Shown here: positions 1-7,300 of the stretch, one piece after another | Position numbering within the stretch: the first letter of the stretch is position 1 | How the letters are laid out: every line of letters begins with the position of its first letter | NCBI GenBank assembly: GCA_030424825.1 | Contig: JAUHWE010000197.1 | Span: 1 to 7,767 of the forward strand | Direction of reading: 5' to 3' | Source of the DNA: Verrucomicrobiia bacterium | GTDB lineage: Bacteria; Verrucomicrobiota; Verrucomicrobiia; Opitutales; Opitutaceae | DNA: 7,767 bases | The notes under the pieces: model-generated | What the model was told of the DNA's origin: nothing | The model's database searches: none | What the model saw: only the letters and a program-made list of their open reading frames with translations | Program-made: the position numbers and the translations under genes

Positions 1-2199
1 TCCTTCTGGGAAGGCAGAGGCGGTTTCGAAATTGGATACGACTATCAGGACCTTTACCGGGACAACTTCACTGCGTTCAACGGCGGCAACGCAGTTGTTA
101 CGTTCGACACTAACGAGCATCTTCTACTTCCGGCAGATCCAAATTATGCCGAGACGGGCAATTACGATTTCATGCCCAACCCCAATTTCGGGCGTCCCGT
201 TATTATGACGAAGTCGGGCCGGACTGCGATCGACGAGCAGCGCGAAACCTACCGGTTCACCGGATTTGTAAAGCACGATTTCGCAGATAGTCTAAACAAT
301 GACAACTTGGCTAAGATCCTAGGCAACCACACCCTGACGCTCCTTGCGGACAACAACAAGTACGTCGAGCGTCGCGTTCCCTTCGTCAACAACTCGTTTG
401 GAACTCCGGATCCCGCAATCCACATCGGCCCCGCCAACGCGCGACAAACCGCCAACAATGTCAGGAACATTCCCAACCTGGTATACATTGGACCCCCTCA
501 GCTGAATGCGTGGGACGACTACACCAAAGTATCGGACTTCGAGATTTATCCGGCTGAATACAATCTGCGCAGCACGATTGGCAATACCTACCAAAAGCTC
601 AGCTGGAACCTTGGGCCCGACGCCACCGCAGAGAATTTGGGTCTCGACCGTTCAAACGGTAACGAATCCTGGCAGTCGCATACTTATACGCCCACAGAGG
701 TTCCAACTAAAAACTACCGCCTCCAACAGGTCACAGTGAAGTCATTGGCGGTCAATACGCAGTCCAAGTTCCTAGACAATCACCTCGTCGCCAACTTAGG
801 TTATCGCGAGGATACGGTTGAAAGTTACCTCAATACAGAAGCGGACCTAATCGGTCCCGACGAAGTCGCGGACTTGAGCAAGGAAAGCTGGACGATCGAA
901 AAAGGAAACTTCATCAAGAATACGAAGTCTATTTTTGGATACGGCGGAGTTCTCTACTGGCCTAAGGATATCATTAATCTCCCAGAAGCGATTGACGACA
1001 TCACATTCCACTACAATACCAGTGAGAATTTCATTCCAGCGACTGATCGCGTCGACGAAATACGGCAACCCGTTGCCTCACCCACCGGTGCGAGTGAAGA
1101 CTGGGGTGTCAGCTTCTATATGTTCGACAATAAAATAGTCGCACGGTTGAACTGGTATGATGCTCAGCTTGCGGGCGCCACCGCCCCAACCTCGAACAAT
1201 TACAACCAGAATATTTCCGGTATGTTCACCCACTGGGGTAATCTCAACCGGAACATCTGGAAGATTGACCGTAACGAAGACGGCGTCTTCGACGAGGAGT
1301 TCCTAGCCGAAATCGCTGACGATTTTGATCCTGAAACGGGGCTGAACGAATCAGATCAAACACTCGAGCAGTTCCTAGCCGAAGACTTCCCGTTCCTGGA
1401 GGAGGCCAAGGCTGCGAGAGCATCTGTCGCCCCATTCCTCACCGACGCGCTGAAAGAAGCCTACAACTTCCGTCAGCTCCAGGATGGAGGTGTCAATACA
1501 CAATGGGCCGGAGCCATCACCGACACCCAAACGATCTCCTCAAAAGGAATGGAAGCCGAGATCATCCTCAATCCAACCAAGTCCTGGCGTATCGCCTTCA
1601 ACGCGGCCAAGCAGCAGACCGTTCTCACGGACTTCGCTCCAAGATTGGAAAAGATCATCGAGGACTTCTGGGCACCTCACCTCCAGCAGTTTGGCTGGCT
1701 GGACTGGAACAACCCCGTTGAACCGCTACAAGGCGACAGCACCCTCGACAACCGCAACGACTTCCTTCTCGACTACTACGCCCTCAAAGGCAATGAGGGG
1801 AAGCCCAATCCTGAGCAACGCGAGTGGCGATTCAATGTCGTTACCAACTACACCTTCCGTGAAGGCAGGCTCAGCGGATTCTCCATCGGAGGGGCCGCAC
1901 GCTGGCAAGATGAATACGCGGGCGGATTTCCAAATTCGGTGGATCCCGAGTCTGGCCTCATCCTCCCTATCGTAAGCTCGCCATTCCTTGTCGAGGATGA
2001 CCTGGCGATCGACTTGACCTTCGGCTACCGCAAGAAGTTCGGCGATGTCGATTGGCGCTCTCAGATCAACGTACGCAACGTCCAGAATTGGGACAACGCT
2101 GACGTTCAGATCCATCGCTTCCAGCCAGACGGAACGGCGGCACGTGCACGCTTCGAACCGCCAAGACAGATTCTCTGGACCAACACCTTCCGCTTCTAA
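1..2199 (+). CDS. TonB-dependent receptor A, C-terminal barrel part (5'-truncated by window edge)
   Basis: This is the C-terminal 732 residues of a large TonB-dependent outer-membrane receptor; the reading frame is already open at base 1, so the start lies outside the window. The first ATG (172) is internal, because the residues before it (SFWEGRGGFEIGYDYQDLYR...) align with the downstream paralogue. About 480 N-terminal residues (signal peptide, plug, first strands) are missing when compared with receptor B. The sequence is rich in Asn, Asp, Tyr, Trp and Phe with alternating patterns typical of a 22-strand barrel. It ends TNTFRF, with the C-terminal Phe expected for recognition by the BAM complex. 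A hand count over the first ~120 residues gives roughly 80% identity to receptor B. Such receptors import a ligand across the outer membrane using TonB-ExbBD energy; the ligand cannot be told from sequence. Residues encoded at 1252-1413 form an acidic, length-variable patch containing a DxNxDG motif. An intrinsic terminator follows 28 nt after the stop codon. Confidence 0.93.
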   Translation, partial: SFWEGRGGFEIGYDYQDLYRDNFTAFNGGNAVVTFDTNEHLLLPADPNYAETGNYDFMPNPNFGRPVIMTKSGRTAIDEQRETYRFTGFVKHDFADSLNNDNLAKILGNHTLTLLADNNKYVERRVPFVNNSFGTPDPAIHIGPANARQTANNVRNIPNLVYIGPPQLNAWDDYTKVSDFEIYPAEYNLRSTIGNTYQKLSWNLGPDATAENLGLDRSNGNESWQSHTYTPTEVPTKNYRLQQVTVKSLAVNTQSKFLDNHLVANLGYREDTVESYLNTEADLIGPDEVADLSKESWTIEKGNFIKNTKSIFGYGGVLYWPKDIINLPEAIDDITFHYNTSENFIPATDRVDEIRQPVASPTGASEDWGVSFYMFDNKIVARLNWYDAQLAGATAPTSNNYNQNISGMFTHWGNLNRNIWKIDRNEDGVFDEEFLAEIADDFDPETGLNESDQTLEQFLAEDFPFLEEAKAARASVAPFLTDALKEAYNFRQLQDGGVNTQWAGAITDTQTISSKGMEAEIILNPTKSWRIAFNAAKQQTVLTDFAPRLEKIIEDFWAPHLQQFGWLDWNNPVEPLQGDSTLDNRNDFLLDYYALKGNEGKPNPEQREWRFNVVTNYTFREGRLSGFSIGGAARWQDEYAGGFPNSVDPESGLILPIVSSPFLVEDDLAIDLTFGYRKKFGDVDWRSQINVRNVQNWDNADVQIHRFQPDGTAARARFEPPRQILWTNTFRF

Positions 2200-2227
2200 A
2201 CGAAACTGAAGCTCATCATTTTTCAAG

Positions 2228-2255
2228 GACCCGGCATTTCGCCGGGTCTTTTTTT
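2228..2255 (+). terminator. Rho-independent terminator after receptor A
   Basis: There is a perfect 8-bp GC-rich stem, gacccggc (2228-2235) and gccgggtc (2241-2248), with a 5-nt loop atttc, followed directly by seven T residues (2249-2255). It lies 28 nt downstream of the receptor A stop codon, so transcription of A most likely ends here. Receptor B should therefore have its own promoter in the spacer. Confidence 0.93.
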
Positions 2256-2256
2256 A

Positions 2257-2583
2257 TTGGTTACCGGATTCGCTGTACCAGGAAACCACCGTCAAAAGTG
2301 CCGGGATTGAGTTTCGGACAAACATACCGCAACAAGGATGAGAATCCCTCCAGCCTTAGAAGTTTGCCCGACTAAAAAATGACTTCGCTGGGCATATCGC
2401 GTCCTGGGGCATCATCGCCTAGGGTCCTCGCCTCTGACAGAAACAGACATCTTTCCATTGACAGGCCGCTTCGATTGTGTAGCTTACAATCGCAGTTTCC
2501 CAAAAAGCGCTGATTGACCACATATCAGCAACGACCCCACTACATCTCTCTTTTTTCAATATTCCCTATTTTTAGATTACGAC
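2257..2583. other. Gene-free spacer, first part
   Basis: No reading frame here looks coding: frames are short, lack ribosome-binding sites and resemble no family I know. The only structure I see is a TTGACA hexamer at 2458-2463 close to a 7-bp dyad at 2472-2492, about 90 bp before the first leader-like element. The stretch could hold the promoter of that element, but no well-spaced -10 box is visible. Confidence 0.6.
2472..2492. promoter_or_regulatory. Possible operator: 7-bp inverted repeat
   Basis: Perfect arms cgattgt (2472-2478) and acaatcg (2486-2492) are separated by 7 nt, giving a 21-bp dyad of the size typical for dimeric helix-turn-helix regulators. A TTGACA hexamer (2458-2463) sits just upstream. 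A TACAAT hexamer (2485-2490) overlaps the right arm, but the 21-nt spacer between the two hexamers is too long for a normal sigma-70 promoter. The operator role is inference from symmetry only. Confidence 0.3.
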
Positions 2584-2664
2584 TTTTACCGCAACTGGCT
2601 GATCACTGATTACGGTAGCCGCTCCATTGCATTTTTGCATTGGAGCGGCGTTACGTGACCGGCC
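2584..2664 (+). promoter_or_regulatory. Leader-like structured element, copy 1 (orphan)
   Basis: Elements in order: ttttacc (2584-2590); an outer 5' strand ggctgatcac (2597-2606); an 11-nt linker ending cggta; a hairpin at 2618-2649 with a 9-bp base gccgctcca/tggagcggc, a T-T mismatch, a 4-bp apical tgca/tgca stem and a tttt loop; a 5-nt linker gttac; an outer 3' strand gtgaccggcc (2655-2664). The outer strands pair over 10 positions with one G-U and one A-C mismatch. A further 5-bp pairing, taccg (2587-2591) with cggta (2613-2617), would enclose the outer 5' strand and make a pseudoknot. The same plan recurs at 4186-4270 before receptor B with a different hairpin sequence. No gene follows within 1.6 kb, so this copy may be a relic or a small RNA. 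I cannot assign it to a known RNA family. An inverted-repeat DNA site is the alternative. Confidence 0.6.
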
Positions 2665-3994
2665 AACTCATCTAAAAATAGACGAACGACTAGACATAAC
2701 TTTAATTCACCGTCGCTGCCGATTTCAGAAATTGAAGTCAATTAGAACCGCTGCTCTGGAGAAGTAGTTGGCACTGCTTCAACGACGTTCATTGAATCGT
2801 ACATTGGTAATTATTCGACATCAATCATGACGGATTGACGAGATGCCATTGTATTCGAAGTAACCGTGGTGAAATCGTTTGGCCGCATTGTTGCAACAGT
2901 GCGAAATCGGAGGAAGTGCTTCCCGCTCCTGAAAGCCAAGCTCTCCGATGCATGCGGCACGGGAGCACTCTGCGGAAACGCCCATCAGCTCGAAGCACCA
3001 ACAGTCATCAATCCGAATCTTCTGCTCCACCCAGCAACAAGAGCCTTCATCCCGCTCGAGTCAACGGATAGAAAATTCGATCAATCGTGTTATCCATTAC
3101 CCATATCACCTTGATTCTCTTGTCATACTAAGCTGGATTCACGACACGAACAGTTACCTCAATTAAGCGTGTCAGAACTACCGAATTTTGACTGAAAGGT
3201 ACCTCGAAAAGCCAATCGGCACTGCAGATTCGCGACCATTAACCATCATACTCAGACATGATAAATTTCGAATGCTTTAGGCTAACACCGAAAAGCAATA
3301 GTCCTCGACGACAACCATCCTCCTGATAGTATCTTTTATATAATTACACGTTCAAACTATAATCGTGCCAACAATTAGCATTTCCCCTTTTAACCGAATT
3401 CTCAATAATGAACCTTCGAGAAGTCCACGGAAGCCTCTGAACCAATTGAAAACGCTCTGGTTCAAAAGCCCAATTCCGAACTCATCCATAATTCAAAGGG
3501 GATCACCCCTTAGCAAAAGCCGACCGCAAATACCAATTCACAACATAGCGAATGCGATTTACAAAATCTCCCCCACGCATTCGGATACTCTTTTCTAACC
3601 GCCACTTACTTTTAAACTAGGCAAAAACAAAATGGCTCTGAAAGAACGGGAAAAGACGGGCTAGTCAACCCACTCAATCAGAAACTTATATCCATTTACT
3701 AAATACTGCAAGAAGTGGTGGATTTCCCGAATAGCAGAAGATGTGGTTAGTCAGCTAGAAATGATGTTCACAAGCAAATTCCAATAGGATTTCTGCTAAT
3801 TCAAACAATCACTGCCCCATAACAAGCATTGTGATTTCCCACCTTGAGGGTGCCTTTGAGGAAGATTCCAAGTACCGCATCCAGACCAAATTGTGCAAGA
3901 TTCCAATGGCATCCCAGCAAGACACATTGCATCTTAAGCTAACCGCCGGAATTCATCATAGAATCGTTGCAGTCTCTAAGGGCTCACTCCTTGT

Positions 3995-4014
3995 CTGACA
4001 TTTACTGACATTTA
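3995..4014. repeat. Perfect tandem 10-bp repeat, possible regulator site
   Basis: ctgacattta occurs twice in immediate succession (3995-4004 and 4005-4014), about one helical turn apart, followed at 4019-4024 by the -35-like hexamer TTGACA. Tandem half-sites at this spacing are typical of winged-helix response regulators of the OmpR/PhoB type; PhoB boxes use CTGTCAT-type half-sites at 11-bp spacing, so the likeness is only partial. It lies about 295 bp before the receptor B start codon, far but possible for an upstream promoter region. Confidence 0.3.
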
Positions 4015-4092
4015 ATATTTGACACTCTCAGTCAGCCAAACCCATTGTCTCTTCCGAACTACACCCCTTCTTAGTTGCGACGGTAGAATCCG

Positions 4093-4105
4093 AGGGTTTA
4101 ACCCT
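4093..4105. promoter_or_regulatory. Short palindrome upstream of receptor B leader
   Basis: agggtt (4093-4098) and aaccct (4100-4105) form a perfect palindrome around one central base, about 80 bp before the second leader element. A TGTAAT hexamer (4113-4118, five of six matches to a sigma-70 -10 box) follows, but no good -35 box lies at the right distance. It may be an operator at the receptor B promoter; a 13-bp palindrome can also occur by chance. Confidence 0.2.
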
Positions 4106-4185
4106 AATAAGCTGTAATTACCGAAGCACTATCCATCCTACGACGTACCGCAGTACCCCATTTTCCTTTCCCCGAAAACAAAGAG

Positions 4186-4270
4186 TTTTACCTAACCGCA
4201 TCTGGCTGATCACCTTAACGGTAGTCGCTTCATCGTCCTTGGATGGTGAAGCGGCTGAGCGTGACTGGCC
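4186..4270 (+). promoter_or_regulatory. Leader-like structured element, copy 2, upstream of receptor B
   Basis: The plan matches the element at 2584-2664. It has ttttacc (4186-4192), an outer 5' strand ggctgatcac (4204-4213), a 10-nt linker containing cggta, and a 32-nt hairpin at 4224-4255. The hairpin has a 9-bp base gtcgcttca/tgaagcggc, a 5-bp apical stem tcgtc/gatgg and a cttg loop. A 5-nt linker and an outer 3' strand gtgactggcc (4261-4270) follow. The base keeps pairing while the sequence changes (GC to GU), and the apical half is entirely different yet still pairs. Five T residues (4271-4275) follow the outer 3' strand directly, so the outer stem could also act as a terminator. The element ends 38 nt before the receptor B ATG and is well placed as its 5' untranslated control region. 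The RNA class is not recognised; the ligand, if any, is unknown. Confidence 0.65.
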
Positions 4271-4296
4271 TTTTTGCATTCCTACAAACTAACAAC

Positions 4297-4306
4297 GGCT
4301 GATCAC
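4297..4306 (+). promoter_or_regulatory. Third ggctgatcac copy abutting the receptor B start codon
   Basis: An exact third copy of the leader's outer 5' strand sits 2 nt before the ATG, in the place where a Shine-Dalgarno sequence would be; no purine-rich ribosome-binding site is visible. It can pair with the outer 3' strand at 4261-4270 across a 26-nt loop, competing with the upstream copy at 4204-4213. It also contains the in-frame TGA (4300-4302) that prevents an upstream start for receptor B. A role in exposing or hiding the start region is inferred. Confidence 0.5.
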
Positions 4307-4308
4307 CC

Positions 4309-4392
4309 ATGAATAAACACCCTTACAATAATATTTCGAAGACTGTCCTCATTGGATGCGGTTTTCTCTGCGCCACCTATACGGCTTGGGCA
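4309..4392 (+). other. Signal peptide of receptor B
   Basis: Residues 1-28 carry a short polar/basic start (MNKHPYNNISK), a hydrophobic core from residue 12 and a small-residue end, with AWA before Gln29 as a type I signal peptidase site. Cys17 and Cys21 lie within the hydrophobic core and are not followed by a lipobox arrangement, so export as a Sec substrate to the outer membrane is preferred over a lipoprotein. Confidence 0.85.
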
Positions 4393-7300
4393 CAGAACGA
4401 CGAGGAAGAGGAGGTTTTCGAACTCTCCCCATTTACTATCGATGCCGCCGGTGACAGCGGCTACTACGCCTCTCAAACCATGGCAGGTGGACGATTGAGT
4501 GGTTCTCTAAAAGATACCGGCGCGGCAATCCAAGTGATCACCAAGGAGTTCATGGACGATTTGGGAGCTACCGGCGTTGAAGAACTTCTTCAATACACCA
4601 CCAGCTCCGAGGTCGCCGGAATCCTCGGTAATTTCACCGGAGCCAACGAAGGCGGTGAAGGCGAAACCAGTACTGGCGGCGCTCGTCGCGAACCGGACGG
4701 GACGTCCCGCATTCGCGGTCTCGCCGCTCCCGACCGTACGCGTAATTTCTTCGTTACGGATATTCCCTTCGACTCTTACAATACCGAGCGTATCGATATC
4801 AACCGCGGAGCGAACTCCTTTCTCTTCGGTCTGGGTTCTCCGGCGGGACTTATTAATAACGGAATGGCCAAGGCTCAATTCCGCGATTCGAATGAGATTA
4901 GCACGCGCATCGGTTCCGGAGGCAAGGACCCTTCCTACCGCGCCTCGTTTGGGATCAATCGAGTCATCATGGAGGACAAGCTCGCTATCCGCGTCAACGG
5001 CCTCATGGACCGAACCCAATATCGTCAGCGCCCAACCTACAAGAATGACGACCGCATCTACACGGCGTTTACCTACCGTCCATTCGGAAACGAAAACACG
5101 ATACTGAGAGGGCATCTCGAACGCGGCGAAATAATCGGAAATTCTCCCGACGTTCTTCTGCCCCAAAACAACCTTTCCACCTTTCTCGATCTCCCAGCGA
5201 GGCAAAATTCCTCTCAACGCGTCAGGGATTACAGAAATCCATTCGGCACCCGCCACCACGAAGGCCCGAATACCAACCAATGGAATAACGAAAATTTTTG
5301 GCCACAGGAAGAAAAGGACGCTTACATTGCTGCGGGATACCTTCTACGAGACGAGGGAGGGGCTTTGGCTTACCGGAACATTCGCTGGGGCGCCGGCTCG
5401 TATGGATTTGTTTGGGACGGCAGCAACGGCCTGGACAGCCCCGCGTTTGGCTACACCGATCAGTATCGCGGCGCTGACATCGAGAGGAGATCCCAGCCTC
5501 AATTCAATGAAGTCCCCAACTACTGGTCGGGAGGCCCCCCCACTGGAAACGTGCGTGGAGGCACCGGCGGTAACAACGGCGGAGCGCCCCAAGGACTGTA
5601 CCCAGGAAATCTCGGTGAGATCAACGGAACCGGTTGGCTCGACCAAGGGTTTCTCGATCTGGAGACCTTTGATTTCAGCCGGATGAACCTCGGCTGGGAC
5701 AACGACTACTACACCCGCGACTTCTTCAACTACAACGTCGCGCTTACCCAAAGTTTTTGGGAGGGTAAGGGCGGCTTCGAAATCGCCTACGACTATCAGG
5801 ACCTTTATCGCGACAATTACACCGCCTTGAATGGAGGCGCTTCAACGGTCACCTTCGACGTCAACGAAACACTGTTGCTGCCCGCCGATCCAAACTATGT
5901 CGAATCCGGCAATTACGAACCCATGCCAAACCCGAACTTCGGGCGCCCGGTCATTATGACGAAAGCGGGCCAGAACACGATCGACGAACAACGCGAATCG
6001 TTTCGTTTCACGGGATTCGTGAAGTACGACTTCGCGGATACCATGAACAATGATAATCTCGCTAAGATATTGGGCAACCACACATTGACCATTCTTGCAG
6101 ACGAGAATGTGTATAATGAACGTCGTATTAACTGGACTCAGAATTCTTACGGTCAAGGCGTCAATCTACCCCATCATATCGGGGTTCCCAATTCTGTCTT
6201 CTCTGCAAACAATTCGCGCAATATACCCAATCTGGTTTATATTGGGCCACCGCAATTGGATGCGTGGAATCCGGGTTTCCAACTGAGTGATTTCGAGCTG
6301 ACTCCCGCCTACTACGACTTGCGCAGCACGCTTGGAAACACCTACGAGAAAGTCAGCTGGAACCGCGGCGCGGGAATAACCGACCAAGACGTAATTGCCG
6401 ATGTGGACCATTCCAATGGCGACGAGCAATGGTTGACGCATTCGTATACTCCCGTCCGGGTTCCTTCCAAGAACGTACGGCTTCAGGAGACTTCCATATC
6501 TTCCCTTGCGGTCAATACGCAGTCCAAACTACTGGACAACCTCCTGGTCGTAAATATGGGCTATCGCGAAGATACCATTGAAAACTGGCTCAACTCTGAA
6601 CCGAACCTAATCGGAGTAGAGGAACTCTCTGACGTGAGACCCGAATATTGGCATCTTGAGGACGGAAACTTCATCGAGAAAAAAGAGTCAACCTTCGGAT
6701 ACGGCGGTGTTCTCTACTGGCCTAAGGATATGGTCAAACTTCCGGAAGCCTTCGACGACATTACGTTCCACTACAACACAAGCGAAAACTTCATACCTGC
6801 GACTGATCGTGTCGACGAACTCAGAAATCCCGTCGCTTCGCCTACTGGGGAAAGCACGGACTACGGTATCAGCTTTTATATGTGGGACAATAAGTTCGTG
6901 GCTCGAATCAATTGGTACGAGGCTGTTCTCGCCGGAGCGACCGCACCAACCTCGAACAACTACAATCAAAATATCTCGGGTATGTTCACCCATTGGGGAC
7001 AGCTGAATAGGGCCGTCTACCTATTGGACAATGCAGAAGGCGAAGCAGGCGATCGCATGGTCGATGAAGCCTTTTTGGTCGACGAGTACGGCTACGTTCC
7101 CGGAGACACTCCCTTTAGCGGAGAGGTACCTGAGATGGACGAAGACGGTATAATCACTGAGGCCATATCCTACGCCGATCTCGTCGCGGAAGAATATCCC
7201 TACCTGAGCGAGGTCTACGATGCGCGGGCATCGGTCGCGCCTTTCCTGACGGACCCGCTGAAAGAAGCCTACAATTTCAGCGAACGGGCCAATGGGCAAT

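Larger units (their letters stand above)
2665..4185. other. Gene-free spacer, main part (~1.5 kb)
   Basis: I see no convincing protein-coding gene, tRNA, rRNA, insertion sequence or CRISPR repeat in this stretch. Open frames are at most about 82 codons, overlap one another in several frames, have no ribosome-binding sites and give low-complexity Ser/Pro/Arg/Asn-rich translations. Base composition looks AT-richer than both receptor genes. Small-scale structures present are a 10-bp tandem repeat at 3995-4014, a TTGACA hexamer at 4019-4024, a short palindrome at 4093-4105 and a 10-bp direct repeat, aagattccaa, at 3862-3871 and 3897-3906. It may be the remains of a decayed gene between two duplicated receptors, but I found no readable remnant of the receptor sequence in it. 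Confidence 0.6.

Noticed and set aside
1726..2226. 166-codon minus-strand open frame opposite the receptor A C-terminus
   Set aside because: It is antisense to conserved barrel sequence shared by both paralogues, and its translation has no known motif.
2821..3114. Several short overlapping open frames on both strands in the spacer
   Set aside because: They overlap in up to three plus-strand frames and one minus frame, have no ribosome-binding sites, and their translations show no family likeness; they are best read as chance frames in non-coding DNA.
3365..3598. 77-codon open frame with a TATAAT hexamer just upstream (3339-3344)
   Set aside because: There is no -35 box at suitable spacing and no ribosome-binding site. 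The translation is low-complexity, rich in Ser, Pro, Ile and Asn, as expected from AT-rich non-coding DNA.
3862..3906. Direct repeat aagattccaa at 3862-3871 and 3897-3906
   Set aside because: Two 10-mers 35 nt apart without symmetry, further copies or promoter context; chance is adequate.
2200..4308. Mobile element or CRISPR array in the spacer
   Set aside because: No transposase-like frame, no flanking terminal inverted repeats and no regularly spaced repeats were found.
4507..5280. 257-codon minus-strand open frame opposite the receptor B plug region
   Set aside because: The plus-strand frame here encodes the conserved plug motifs of a TonB-dependent receptor; the antisense frame is a codon-bias shadow with no recognisable domain.
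5300..5760. Possible frameshift or pseudogene in receptor B, because other plus frames are also open here
   Set aside because: The frame set by the ATG at 4309 reads without a stop through this part and joins directly to the block aligned with receptor A, so the gene is intact as far as seen.
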